Positions 35,151-44,007 of a stretch of 64,000 bases of DNA are shown piece by piece. Position 1 is the first letter of the stretch, and each line of letters begins with the position of its first letter. The position numbers were made by a program, and so were the translations under genes. A model generated the notes under the pieces. It did not search any database. It had not been told where the DNA came from and worked only from the letters and a program-made list of their open reading frames with translations. The stretch comes from Erythrobacter sanguineus (lineage in GTDB: Bacteria > Pseudomonadota > Alphaproteobacteria > Sphingomonadales > Sphingomonadaceae): positions 33,455 to 97,454 of the forward strand of contig CAMCUB010000010.1 of assembly GCA_945878845.1 (NCBI GenBank), given 5' to 3'.

Positions 35151-36230
35151 TCAGCGCTTGGGCTTCGCGTCGCCGGTGAACACCGTGACCTCGGTCGAAA
35201 GCCCCGCGATCAACCGGCGCGGGCTCTGGCCCTCCAGCGCGATGCGCACTGGCACGCGCTGCGTCACCTTGACCCAGTTGCCGGTCGCATTCTGCGCCGG
35301 GAGCACCGAGAATTCCGCTCCCGTGCCTGCGCCGATGCTGGCGACGCGGCCCTTCAGCACCACATCGGGGTAAGCATCGAAGCGCACCTCGGCGCGCTGG
35401 CCGACGGCCATGTCGGCAAGATCGGTCTCCTTGAAGTTCGCCTCGACATAGGTCGAGCCTGCGCGCACCAGCGTCAGCACCGGCAAGTTGGGGACGGCCT
35501 GCTGGCCGGTCTGCAGGCGGTCAGCCTGCGCGATCCGGCCGGCGGCAGGGGCGCGCACTTCGGTTCGGCGCAGCGACAGCAGGGCATTGGCGCGCCGCGC
35601 CTCGGCGGCGGCGACCTCGGGGTTGACCCCGGGCACGGCGGGGCCGCTCGCGAGCCGCGCGCGGGCCTCGCGCTGGCGGTCTTCGGCTTGGCGGACACGC
35701 TCGCGCGCTTGGATCACGGCCTGTTCGGCTGCCTCCAAATCGGCCTTGGTCGAAAAGCCCTTCTCGCGCAGCGCCTTGACGCGCTCGAAGCGGGCTTCGG
35801 CAAAGCCTACGTCACTGCGCGCTGCGGCGATGTCGGTGCCGGTGAGGCCGGCATCGTTCTTGAGGGCGATGACATTGACCTGCGCGCCCGCTATTGCGGC
35901 ATTGGCTTCTGCGATCTGGAGGCGGAAGGGTTCGGGGTCGATGCGGAACAGGAGCTGCCCGGCTGCGACATCATCGCCGTCCTTGACCAGCACCTCGGCA
36001 ATCGGCCCGCCGACCTCGGCGCTTACCGAGATCATGTCCTGCTTGATATAGGCATTGTCGGTCGAGACCTTGCCCTGAAGGCTCTGCCAGTAGAACCACC
36101 CAGCCAGTCCCAGCGCTAGCGGGACGATCAGCATCAGGCCCCAGCGGAGCCACTGGCGGCGGGGCTTGGCCGCGGCCAGTGGGGTCGCGTTCGCTGCCTC
36201 GGGCGCGCGGGCGGGATCGGCTTCAGCCAT
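35151..36230 (-). CDS. emrA: HlyD/EmrA-family periplasmic adaptor
   Basis: 359 residues from ATG 36230. Cytoplasmic N-terminus, one membrane anchor (about 33-52, WGLMLIVPLALGLAGWFYW), a lipoyl half (VSTDNAYIKQDMISVSAEV, a strong EmrA signature), a coiled-coil hairpin (about 115-210), and the second lipoyl half with AQADRLQTGQ. It links EmrB to the outer membrane channel. The start overlaps the marR stop by eight bases. Confidence 0.93.
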   Translation of the reverse strand: MAEADPARAPEAANATPLAAAKPRRQWLRWGLMLIVPLALGLAGWFYWQSLQGKVSTDNAYIKQDMISVSAEVGGPIAEVLVKDGDDVAAGQLLFRIDPEPFRLQIAEANAAIAGAQVNVIALKNDAGLTGTDIAAARSDVGFAEARFERVKALREKGFSTKADLEAAEQAVIQARERVRQAEDRQREARARLASGPAVPGVNPEVAAAEARRANALLSLRRTEVRAPAAGRIAQADRLQTGQQAVPNLPVLTLVRAGSTYVEANFKETDLADMAVGQRAEVRFDAYPDVVLKGRVASIGAGTGAEFSVLPAQNATGNWVKVTQRVPVRIALEGQSPRRLIAGLSTEVTVFTGDAKPKR

Positions 36231-36672
36231 GGAGGGCCTCGGGTTGGGGCTGGCGGGCGGCGAGGAGATTGGCGGCGATGCGTTCGAGCATCTGCGCAAA
36301 CAGCGCCCGTTCGGCAGGATCGAAGCCTTCGAGCACTTCCTCGAACAATGCCTCGGCGCTGGCGCGCAGGCGGGTGACGATCCCGCGGCTCTTGTCGGTG
36401 AGGTGGAGGATGCGCGCGCGGCGATCGCCGGGATCGGCCTGGCGCTCGAGCCAGCCGGCATCCTCCAGCCGGTCGGCGATGCGGGTGAGGGTGATCGGCT
36501 CGATCTCCAGCCGCTCGGCATAGAAGGCCTGGTTCTGGTCGGGGTGACGCTCAAGCGAGAGCAGCAGCCGCGCCTGCGGGCCGGTCAGGCCGAGGCCGCG
36601 CACCCGCTCGTCGAACAGACGGCGCAGCTGGCGCGAATTATCGGCGAGTCGGTAGCCGGTCTCGATGCTCAT
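36223..36672 (-). CDS. MarR-family regulator of the emr operon
   Basis: 149 residues from ATG 36672. Winged-helix MarR fold with recognition region IEPITLTRIADRLEDAGWLE and wing DPGDRRARILHLTDK. By position it should repress the emrAB operon and release on binding a drug or phenolic ligand. Overlapping palindromes at 36679-36698 overlie the -10 region. Confidence 0.9.
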   Translation of the reverse strand: MSIETGYRLADNSRQLRRLFDERVRGLGLTGPQARLLLSLERHPDQNQAFYAERLEIEPITLTRIADRLEDAGWLERQADPGDRRARILHLTDKSRGIVTRLRASAEALFEEVLEGFDPAERALFAQMLERIAANLLAARQPQPEALHG

Positions 36673-36678
36673 GCGTGG

Positions 36679-36708
36679 GCTTATAATAAGCGTGCTTAGC
36701 ATATTCAA
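36679..36708 (-). promoter_or_regulatory. Promoter and candidate operator of marR-emrA-emrB
   Basis: On the minus strand TTGAAT (36703-36708) and TATAAG (36680-36685) are separated by 17 bases. GCTTATAATAAGC (36679-36691) and TAAGCGTGCTTA (36687-36698) are palindromes that cover the -10 and spacer, the expected place for MarR repression. Confidence 0.65.
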
Positions 36709-36750
36709 GCGCTCTGGTACCCCGCCGCGAAGCGCGCTAGCAGGGCAGGC

Positions 36751-37407
36751 ATGACGCTCCATGCCGACCTGTTCTTCAGCTTCCGCTCGCCCTATTCCTA
36801 TCTCGCGGTCGGGCGCTACCGGCAGATGTGCGAGGACTTCGACCTCGCCATCTGCTTGCGCACGGTGTGGCCGATCGCGATCCGCGATCCTTCGATCCTG
36901 TTCACCGGCAGCCCCAACGTCGGGCGCTACATCTTCAGGGATGCAGCGCGCTCGGCCGAGATGCTGGGTATTCCCTATCGCTGGCCGCGCCCCGATCCGG
37001 TGGTGCAGAACCTGATGACCCGCGAGATCGCCGCCGAGCAGCCGCATATCCACCGCCTGTGCCGCATGGGGCAGGCGGCCGAGCGGGCGGGGCGGGGCCT
37101 CACCTTTGCCGACGAGGTCTCGAAGATCATTTGGTCGGGCACGGTTGATGACTGGCACGAGGGCGATCACCTCGCCGCCGCCACCACCCGCGCAGGACTC
37201 GATTTCGCTGCGATCGAGGCCGAAGCGGCCGATGATGCCGCGGCGCTCGACGGTGAGATCGAAGCCAATCAGGCAGCACTCGAAGCCGCGGGCCATTGGG
37301 GCGTGCCGACGCTGGTGTTCGAGGGCGAGCCCTTCTTCGGGCAGGACCGCATCGCCATGGCGCAGTGGCGGATGGAGCAGAAGGGGCTCGTTCGCCGTGC
37401 CGCTTGA
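36751..37407 (+). CDS. 2-hydroxychromene-2-carboxylate isomerase / DsbA-like (kappa-GST) protein
   Basis: 218 residues. The N-terminal FFSFRSPYSYLAVGRY matches the HCCA isomerase/DsbA family, with Ser in the glutathione-contacting position rather than a CxxC, and the C-terminal part GVPTLVFEGEPFFGQDRI is the cis-Pro region. In naphthalene degradation such enzymes isomerise hydroxychromene carboxylate; here no such pathway genes are near, so a general glutathione-dependent role is as likely. The stop overlaps the following hydrolase start. Confidence 0.85.
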   Translation: MTLHADLFFSFRSPYSYLAVGRYRQMCEDFDLAICLRTVWPIAIRDPSILFTGSPNVGRYIFRDAARSAEMLGIPYRWPRPDPVVQNLMTREIAAEQPHIHRLCRMGQAAERAGRGLTFADEVSKIIWSGTVDDWHEGDHLAAATTRAGLDFAAIEAEAADDAAALDGEIEANQAALEAAGHWGVPTLVFEGEPFFGQDRIAMAQWRMEQKGLVRRAA

Positions 37408-38152
37408 GCGCTTCGCCAGCTTCGATGGCACGCAGCTTGCGGTGCACACGCTGGGCGAGGGCCGCCCGGTTGTGCTGCTCCACGGGCTGTTTTCGTCGGC
37501 GCTGATGAACTGGATCAAATGGGGCCATGCCGAGCGGCTTGCGGCGGCGGGGTTCCGGGCGATCATGCTGGACTTCCGCGTCCATGGTGAGAGCGAAGCG
37601 CCGCGCGACCCGGCTGCCTATCCCACCGGCGTGCTGGTGCGGGATGTCGCCGCGCTGGCCGAGCATTTCGCGCTTGAGCCGGGCGGCTTCGACCTTGTCG
37701 GCTTCTCGCTGGGCGCGCGCACTGCGGTCCACACGGTCGCCCACGGGGTGCTCGAACCGCGCCACCTGTGCATCTGCGGGATGGGCGTCGAGGGGCTTGC
37801 CGGATGGGCGCGGCGCGCGGACTTCTTCAAGCGGGTGATCGACGAGTTCGACACCACCCGCCCCGGCGATCTCGCCTATGCCGCGCGCACTTTCCTGAAG
37901 TCGCAAGGCGTCGACCGGGTCGCCGCGCGGCTGCTGCTGGACGCAATGGACGATTTCGACCTAGCTGCGCTCGCCAACATCACCATGCCGACCGTCGTGA
38001 TCTGCGGCGACGAGGACCGCGACAACGGCTCGGCCGAAGACCTGGCCGCACTGCTGCCGGAGGCGCGCTATATCGAAGTCCCCGGCACCCACATGGGCAG
38101 CGTGACCAAACCCGACCTCGGCGCGGCGATCGCGGGCTTTCTCGCGGCTTGA
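37397..38152 (+). CDS. Alpha/beta-fold hydrolase
   Basis: 251 residues from GTG 37397, overlapping the previous gene by 11 bases. Oxyanion HGLF, nucleophile Ser in GFSLGARTA, acid in GDEDRDNG and His in PGTHMGSV complete the triad. Substrate unknown; serine esterases of this form are common. Coupled to the HCCA isomerase-like gene. Confidence 0.87.
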   Translation: MPLERFASFDGTQLAVHTLGEGRPVVLLHGLFSSALMNWIKWGHAERLAAAGFRAIMLDFRVHGESEAPRDPAAYPTGVLVRDVAALAEHFALEPGGFDLVGFSLGARTAVHTVAHGVLEPRHLCICGMGVEGLAGWARRADFFKRVIDEFDTTRPGDLAYAARTFLKSQGVDRVAARLLLDAMDDFDLAALANITMPTVVICGDEDRDNGSAEDLAALLPEARYIEVPGTHMGSVTKPDLGAAIAGFLAA

Positions 38153-38215
38153 TTCCACCGGCAAGCGCGTTCAAACCTGACGCCATTGTCACATGACTGA
38201 CGGGAAACCTTCGCA

Positions 38216-40072
38216 ATGAAATCTGCCGCCCCCCTGCTGAAGGGCGCCGCTGCCGCGCTCGCCATCGCCTTTGCCGTGCCGCTCGCCGCCGAAGAGGCCG
38301 CTCCGGCTCCGGCCGCCGCCGCGAGCTATCCCGAAACGCCCGAGGGCGCCGCGGCGTGGGTCGCGATGGTCGAGGCCGATCTTGCCGCCTTCTCGAAGGA
38401 GTTCGGCCACGTCTCCTGGCTCAACGCCACCTATATCAATCACGACAGCGACACGCTCGCCGCGCGCTACGGCGCCCAGCTGACAGTGAAGCAGGTCGGC
38501 TATGCCAATGAGGCCGCGCGCTATGCGCGGGTGGCCGGGCTTGATGCCGAGACCGCCCGCAAGCTCGACATGCTCAGGAACAGCATTTCGCTCCCCGCCC
38601 CCAACCGCCCAGGCGCGGCTGAGGAATTGAACGACATCGCCACCCGCCTCGGCTCGGCCTATGGGCGTGGCAAGGGGACGCTCAACGGTCAGCCGATCAA
38701 CGGCAGCGATATCGAGGCCGAGATGGGCAATCTCGAACGCACACCTGATGAGCTGAAGGAAATGTGGGCGAGCTGGCACGACAATGTCGGCGCCCCGATG
38801 CGTGGTGACTACGCGCGGATGTCCGCGCTCGCCAACGAGGGCGCCAAGGAGCTGGGCTTTGCCGATTACGGCGCGATGTGGCGTTCGGGCTACGACATGC
38901 CGCCTGAACAATTCGCCGCCGAGACCGAGCGGATGTGGAAGGAGGTCAAGCCGCTTTACATCGCGCTCCACACCTATGTCCGCCGCAAGCTCAACGAGAA
39001 GTATGGCGATGCCGTCCAGCCGCGCACCGGCCCGATCCGCGCCGATCTGCTCGGCAATATGTGGGCGCAGGAATGGGGCAATATCTACCCGCTGGTCGCC
39101 CCGGCAGGCGCGGGCGACATCGGCTATGACCTCACCGATCTGATCGCCAAAAAGAACCTCGATGCGCTCGGCATGGTCAAGGTCGGCGAGCAGTTCTTCT
39201 CCTCGCTGGGCTTTGACCCGCTTCCCGCCACCTTCTGGGAGCGCAGCCAATTCACTAAGCCCGCCGATCGCGAGGTGGTGTGCCATGCTTCGGCCTGGAA
39301 CATCGACAATGTCGATGACCTGCGCATCAAGATGTGCATCAAGCCCAATGCTGGCGACTTCGTAACAATCCACCACGAGCTGGGCCACAACTACTATCAG
39401 CGCGCCTATAACAAGCAGGATCCGCTGCACCTCAACGGCGCCAATGACGGCTTCCACGAAGCGATCGGCGACATGATCGCGCTGTCGATCACACCCGAAT
39501 ATCTGGTGCAGATCAACATGCTCGCGTCGCAGGACGTGCCGAGTGCCGACAAGGATATCGGCCTGCTGCTGCGTCAGGCGATGGACAAGGTCGCCTTCCT
39601 GCCCTTCGGCCTGCTGCTCGATCGCTATCGCTGGGGGCTGTATGACGGCTCGATCCCGGAAGGCGAGATCAACACGGGCTGGAACGAGTTGCGGCAGGAA
39701 TATCAGGGCATTGTCCCGCCGGTGCCGCGCGATCCGGCCGGGTTCGATGCGGGGGCCAAGTATCACATCCCCGCCAATGTCTCCTACACCCGCTACTTCC
39801 TCGCGCGGCTGTCGCAGTTCCAGTTCTACAAGTCCGCCTGCGACACTGCCGGGTGGAAGGGGCCGCTCCACCGCTGCTCGTTCTACGGCAACAAGGAGGT
39901 CGGCGCGAAGCTTGATGCGATGCTCGAGCTGGGCGCTTCCAAGCCCTGGCCCGACGCGCTTGAGGCCTTCACTGGCGAGCGGCAGATGAGCGGCAAGGCG
40001 ATGGTCGAATATTTCGCCCCGCTCAAGAAGTGGCTCGACGAGCAGAACAAGGGCGAGACGGCGGGCTGGTGA
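38216..40072 (+). CDS. M2-family metallopeptidase (ACE-like), exported
   Basis: 618 residues. Signal peptide MKSAAPLLKGAAAALAIAF to about residue 24. HEXXH zinc motif HELGH at 387-391 with third ligand Glu415 in GFHEAIGD, as in angiotensin-converting enzyme. Bacterial homologues are periplasmic dipeptidyl carboxypeptidases. The stop overlaps the start of the beta-propeller gene (TGATG), so the two are read from one message, followed by the RimB-like gene in the same way. Confidence 0.94.
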   Translation: MKSAAPLLKGAAAALAIAFAVPLAAEEAAPAPAAAASYPETPEGAAAWVAMVEADLAAFSKEFGHVSWLNATYINHDSDTLAARYGAQLTVKQVGYANEAARYARVAGLDAETARKLDMLRNSISLPAPNRPGAAEELNDIATRLGSAYGRGKGTLNGQPINGSDIEAEMGNLERTPDELKEMWASWHDNVGAPMRGDYARMSALANEGAKELGFADYGAMWRSGYDMPPEQFAAETERMWKEVKPLYIALHTYVRRKLNEKYGDAVQPRTGPIRADLLGNMWAQEWGNIYPLVAPAGAGDIGYDLTDLIAKKNLDALGMVKVGEQFFSSLGFDPLPATFWERSQFTKPADREVVCHASAWNIDNVDDLRIKMCIKPNAGDFVTIHHELGHNYYQRAYNKQDPLHLNGANDGFHEAIGDMIALSITPEYLVQINMLASQDVPSADKDIGLLLRQAMDKVAFLPFGLLLDRYRWGLYDGSIPEGEINTGWNELRQEYQGIVPPVPRDPAGFDAGAKYHIPANVSYTRYFLARLSQFQFYKSACDTAGWKGPLHRCSFYGNKEVGAKLDAMLELGASKPWPDALEAFTGERQMSGKAMVEYFAPLKKWLDEQNKGETAGW

Positions 40073-41079
40073 TGGGACGCGGGGGCGCTCTTATCGCGGG
40101 GGCGCTGGCGGTGCTTGCCGCCAGCGTCCCTGCCGCCGCTGAGACGCCGGAAGGGGCGCTGTTCGTCGCGGGCAAGCGCGGCAACACGCTGTCCAAGGTC
40201 GATCTGGCGACCGGCGCGGAAGCGCTGAGGGTGCCGAGCTGCACCAACCCGCACGAGCTCGCCACCTCGCCCGATGGCAAACACGTCGCGCTCGCCTGCT
40301 ATGGCGGGACGAGTATCGACATCTTCCGCACCGACACGCTCGAGAAGGTGCGCAGCATTGATCTGGGCGCCAATGCCCGGCCGCACGGGATCGTGTGGCA
40401 GCAAGACGAGGAACTCGGGCGCGATACGATCTACGCCACTGCTGAGGGGCGCAAGGCGATGTTCGTGGTGGATTATCCGCTGGGCGAAGATCCCGACATC
40501 CTCGAGATCCCGACGGGCAAGGACGGATCGCACATGATTGCGGTCAGCCCGGACGGGGCCTTTGCCTGCACCATGGACATGGGCTCGGGCACGGTCACGC
40601 TGATCGAGGTCATGGACGCCCGCGCGCTGCGCTCGGCGGCTGTGGGCGTGGAACCTGAAGGCATTGCGCTCGCGCCGGATGGCAAGACCCTGTGGGTCTC
40701 GGCGCGCGGGTCAGACACGGTGTTCGCGCTCGATCCGATGACGCTCGACATCCGCGCCGAAGTTCCCACCGGGCGCTTCCCCTTGCGCATCGCCGTGCGC
40801 CCGCAAGGCGATGTCGCGGTGACCAGCGATCTTCAGGACGGCAGCCTCAGCGTCATCGACACAGCCACAGCCAAGGTGATCCGCACCATCCTCGTCTCCT
40901 CGCCCGCCGAGGCCGAGAAGCGCTTTCAGGTGACGATCCTGTGGTCGAAGGACGGCGAGCGCATCTACGTCGCCGAGACCGCCAGCGATACCGTCGCCGA
41001 GGTCGATTACGCCGCGGGCACGGTGCTGCGCCGCTTCACCGCGGGCGAGGGCGGGGACGGGATGGCGATCCTGCCCTGA
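40072..41079 (+). CDS. YncE-like beta-propeller protein, exported
   Basis: 335 residues from ATG 40072. Signal peptide MGRGGALIAGALAVLAASVP ending at AAA near residue 23. Repeats of the form VSPDGAFACTMDM, LAPDGKTLWVSARGSDTV and WSKDGERIYVAETASDTV show a seven-bladed YVTN-type propeller. These bind peptides or act as surface sensors; role unknown here. Overlaps both neighbours by one base. Confidence 0.83.
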   Translation: MGRGGALIAGALAVLAASVPAAAETPEGALFVAGKRGNTLSKVDLATGAEALRVPSCTNPHELATSPDGKHVALACYGGTSIDIFRTDTLEKVRSIDLGANARPHGIVWQQDEELGRDTIYATAEGRKAMFVVDYPLGEDPDILEIPTGKDGSHMIAVSPDGAFACTMDMGSGTVTLIEVMDARALRSAAVGVEPEGIALAPDGKTLWVSARGSDTVFALDPMTLDIRAEVPTGRFPLRIAVRPQGDVAVTSDLQDGSLSVIDTATAKVIRTILVSSPAEAEKRFQVTILWSKDGERIYVAETASDTVAEVDYAAGTVLRRFTAGEGGDGMAILP

Positions 41080-41531
41080 TGGCAGCCAGACCGCCTCTCG
41101 TTGTGGGCTGGCGCGAGCTGGTCAGTCTGCCCGAACTCGGGCTTGTCGGCATTCCCGCCAAGATCGACACCGGCGCACGCACCTCCTCGCTCCACGCCCA
41201 TGTGGTTGAGGATTTCGTGCGCGACGGTGAGCGCTTCGTGCGCTTCGCGGTCGACTGGGACGGGACGCGGCATTTCTGCGAGGCGGTCCATGTCGACGTG
41301 CGCGGCATCACCTCGTCGAACGGCGACCAGCAGACCCGCTTTGTCATAAAGACGCCGCTGAGGATCGGTAATCTCACCTTCCGGGCGGAAATCAGCCTGG
41401 CGGACAGATCCCAGATGCAGTTCCCGATGCTGATCGGGCGCACCGCGCTCCGGCGGCGGATGGTGGTGGATAGCGGCCATTCGTGGCTGCAATCACCTGC
41501 GATAGCGCATATGGGGCGCGTCCGCCGCTAG
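41079..41531 (+). CDS. RimB-like retropepsin-fold protease (PF05618)
   Basis: 150 residues from ATG 41079. The retropepsin motif Asp30-Thr-Gly-Ala (IDTGARTSSLHA) and the later LIGRTALRRRMVVDSG fit the small aspartyl-protease-like family often annotated as ATP-dependent zinc protease. In Pseudomonas the homologue RimB works with RimK to trim the polyglutamate that RimK adds to ribosomal protein S6. The next gene is rimK, which supports this role. Coupled to the propeller gene. Confidence 0.8.
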   Translation: MAARPPLVVGWRELVSLPELGLVGIPAKIDTGARTSSLHAHVVEDFVRDGERFVRFAVDWDGTRHFCEAVHVDVRGITSSNGDQQTRFVIKTPLRIGNLTFRAEISLADRSQMQFPMLIGRTALRRRMVVDSGHSWLQSPAIAHMGRVRR

Positions 41532-41532
41532 A

Positions 41533-41574
41533 GCGTTTTCCAGCCGGGTGCACTCGCCCGGTGGCAGAAAACGC
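41533..41574. repeat. Interrupted hairpin between the rimB-like gene and rimK
   Basis: GCGTTTTC (41533-41540) and GAAAACGC (41567-41574) enclose an inner CCGGGTG / CGCCCGG stem. Without a T-run it is more likely a processing or repeat structure than a terminator. Confidence 0.5.
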
Positions 41575-41616
41575 GACAAAATAATGGTTTAATGCGCCGG
41601 TCTTGAAAGGGTCTTC

Positions 41617-42522
41617 ATGAAAATCGCGATGCTGGCGCGCAACGCCAACCTCTATTCGCACAAGCGGCTGAAGGAGGCCGCCGAGGCGCGGGGGCACACG
41701 CTCGACATTCTCAACACGCTGCGCTGCACGGTGCACATCGCCAGCCACCGCCCGCAGGTCTATTACAACGGAGCGCCGATTGCCGCCTATGATGCGGTGA
41801 TCCCGCGTATCGGGGCCTCGATCACCAATTATGGCCTCGCGATCCTAAGGCAGTTCGAGATGCGCGGCATCTGGTCGCTGAACGAAAGCGTCGCCATCGG
41901 CCGCAGCCGCGACAAGCTGCGCAGCCTGCAGATCCTCGCCAAGCACGGGCTCGGCCTGCCGCTCACCGCCTATGCGAACGACCCCAAGGCGGCCGAGGAG
42001 ATCATCAAGGCGGTCAAGGGCCCACCGGTCGTCATCAAGCTGATTGAGGGCACGCAAGGCATCGGCGTGGTGCTGGCCGAAACGATGAGCAGCGCCAAGT
42101 CGGTGATCGAGGCATTTCGCGGGGCCAACGTCAATATCCTGGTGCAGGAGTTCATCAAGGAAGCCGGCGGCACCGATATCCGCGCGCTGGTGGTGGGCGG
42201 CAAGGTGGTCGCGGCGATGAAGCGCACGGGCGCTGCGGATGAATTCCGCTCGAACCTGCATCGCGGCGGCTCTGCGCAGGTGATCAAGATCACGCCTGAG
42301 GAACGTTCGACCGCCGTGCGCGCGGCCAAGCGCATGGGGCTCAACGTGTGCGGGGTCGACATGCTGCGCTCGAACCACGGGCCGGTCATCATGGAGGTCA
42401 ATTCCTCCCCCGGCCTCGAAGGGATAGAGAGTGCGACCGGCAAGGATATCGCGGGTCAGATCATCGAATTCATCGCGGCCAATGCCAAGGGCGGGGCGAC
42501 CAAGACCAAGGGGCAGGGGTAG
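41617..42522 (+). CDS. rimK: RimK-family alpha-L-glutamate ligase
   Basis: 301 residues, ATP-grasp enzyme. [20 protein letters not shown] at the start, [13 protein letters not shown] as the glycine-rich ATP loop, [19 protein letters not shown], and metal ligands in [14 protein letters not shown]. In E. coli it adds glutamates to the C-terminus of S6. rpsF for S6 lies about 4 kb downstream and ends in an acidic sequence. Start at 41617 follows GAAAGGG. Confidence 0.93.
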   Translation: MKIAMLARNANLYSHKRLKEAAEARGHTLDILNTLRCTVHIASHRPQVYYNGAPIAAYDAVIPRIGASITNYGLAILRQFEMRGIWSLNESVAIGRSRDKLRSLQILAKHGLGLPLTAYANDPKAAEEIIKAVKGPPVVIKLIEGTQGIGVVLAETMSSAKSVIEAFRGANVNILVQEFIKEAGGTDIRALVVGGKVVAAMKRTGAADEFRSNLHRGGSAQVIKITPEERSTAVRAAKRMGLNVCGVDMLRSNHGPVIMEVNSSPGLEGIESATGKDIAGQIIEFIAANAKGGATKTKGQG

Positions 42523-42551
42523 GGCGCGACTGCCCCGGACATGATCCGCGG

Positions 42552-43319
42552 TCAGGCATTCCTCGCCATCAGCCCGCCATCGACCGGGATCGCCACCCCG
42601 GTGATGTAGCTCGCCGCCGGGAGCACCAGCGACAGGGTGATATGCGCGACCTCCTCGGGCTCGCCGTAGCGGCGCAGGGCGGTGCGGCGTTTCGCAAAAA
42701 TCGCCTTGTGCTCCTCGGAAACGGCGTCGGTCATCGCGGTGCGGATCGGGCCGGGGCAGATGCAGTTGACCGTGATCCCCTCCGGCCCGAGATCGACCGC
42801 AAGGCCGCGGGTGAGGCCGATCACCCCGGTCTTGGCCGCGACATAGGGCGTGTCGCCCGGGGTCGCGCCGAGCCCTTCGGTCGAGGCGATGTTGACGATC
42901 CGCGCCGCATCGCTCTGGCGCAGGAAGGGCAGGGCGGCGCGCACCATGCGCTGGTGGGCGGTCAACATGACGCCGAGCGCGCGGGCCCACACTTCCTCGT
43001 AAGCGGGATCATCGAGCGCGCAGAAGCTCGAGACGCCCGCGTTGTTCACCAGAATGTCGATGCGGGCGAAATCCGCCCCGATCTGCGCGACGGTGGCGGC
43101 GATTGCGGCCGCGTCGGCGACATCGAGCGCATAGGCGCGCGCGTGCTCGCCGCATTGCGCTGCCACGGCCGCCGCCGCCTCGCCGTCACGGTCGACCACG
43201 GCGACGTGCGCGCCCTCGGCGGCGAACAGCAGCGCGGTCGCGCGGCCCATCCCGCTCCCCGCGCCGGTTATGATCGCGCAGCGTCCGGCGATCGAGCGCG
43301 AGAGAGGGGGAGGGGACAC
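42552..43319 (-). CDS. SDR-family oxidoreductase
   Basis: 255 residues from GTG 43319, which has AGGAG eight bases upstream; the ATG at 43382 adds a Pro/Arg-rich extension and has no such site. Rossmann TGAGSGMGRATAL, NNAG, Ser in VNIASTEG, and YVAAK at the active site are all in place. The catalytic pattern fits FabG-like or 3-hydroxy dehydrogenases; substrate unknown. Convergent with rimK. Confidence 0.9.
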   Translation of the reverse strand: MSPPPLSRSIAGRCAIITGAGSGMGRATALLFAAEGAHVAVVDRDGEAAAAVAAQCGEHARAYALDVADAAAIAATVAQIGADFARIDILVNNAGVSSFCALDDPAYEEVWARALGVMLTAHQRMVRAALPFLRQSDAARIVNIASTEGLGATPGDTPYVAAKTGVIGLTRGLAVDLGPEGITVNCICPGPIRTAMTDAVSEEHKAIFAKRRTALRRYGEPEEVAHITLSLVLPAASYITGVAIPVDGGLMARNA

Positions 43320-43481
43320 GGGCGGCACTCCTGTCGAGGGGCGAGGGCCGACAAGGCTAGCCGAGGGCCGCCGCCGCGTCACCCCGTCTGCTATTCACAC
43401 CGGCGCTGACCAAATAATCCAAGCCAGACGGGGGGCGAATCGGTTATGGCTGCCATCCGGGTCGTATACGGAGGGAAATTC

Positions 43482-43964
43482 ATGACCATTCGCCGCCTTT
43501 TGTCGCTGTCTGTTCTGGCGAGCCTGGCTGCCGCCACCGCGGTTCCGGCCGCTGCCGAGGATGCCAGCGTCGCCCGGCGACTCGACAGCGCGGGCCTCAA
43601 GTACGAGGTCGACGACGATGGCGACTACAAGCTCACCTTCAACTACACGAAGGAAGGGCGCACCCAGCTGGTGTTCGTCTCGGGCACGACCCAGACCGTG
43701 TCAGGGCTGACCGTGCGCGAGGTATTCTCGCCCGCAGGCCGCGTCGAGAAGGACGGGATCGGCGGCAAGGCGGCGCTCGAACTGCTCGAGGCCTCGGGCC
43801 AGCTGAAGATGGGCAGCTGGGAAATCCGCGGCGACGTGCTCTATTTCGTCATCAAGGTGCTCGACAGCGCCTCTTCGAGCGAGCTGTCGAGCCTGCTCGA
43901 CATCGCCGCCGAGACCGCCGACGACAAGGAAATCGAACTCTCGGGCGACCGGGACGACCTGTAA
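43482..43964 (+). CDS. YbjN-like secreted protein
   Basis: 160 residues from ATG 43482, with GGAGGG upstream. Signal peptide MTIRRLLSLSVLASLAAATA with cleavage after AAA near residue 25. The mature part LDSAGLKYEVDDDGDYKLTF, then GSWEIRGDVLYFVIKVL, has the fold signature of YbjN (type III secretion chaperone-like). In other alphaproteobacteria exported YbjN proteins occur in many copies. Function unknown. Convergent with amn. Confidence 0.7.
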   Translation: MTIRRLLSLSVLASLAAATAVPAAAEDASVARRLDSAGLKYEVDDDGDYKLTFNYTKEGRTQLVFVSGTTQTVSGLTVREVFSPAGRVEKDGIGGKAALELLEASGQLKMGSWEIRGDVLYFVIKVLDSASSSELSSLLDIAAETADDKEIELSGDRDDL

Positions 43965-43976
43965 GGCGCCAATGTG

Positions 43977-44003
43977 AAGGGCGGCGCAGGCGCGCCGCCC
44001 TTT
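43977..44003. terminator. Bidirectional terminator between the YbjN-like gene and amn
   Basis: AAGGGCGGCGC (43977-43987) and GCGCCGCCCTT (43992-44002), four-base loop, ends in TTT. Serves the two convergent genes. Confidence 0.82.
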
Positions 44004-44007
44004 CGCA

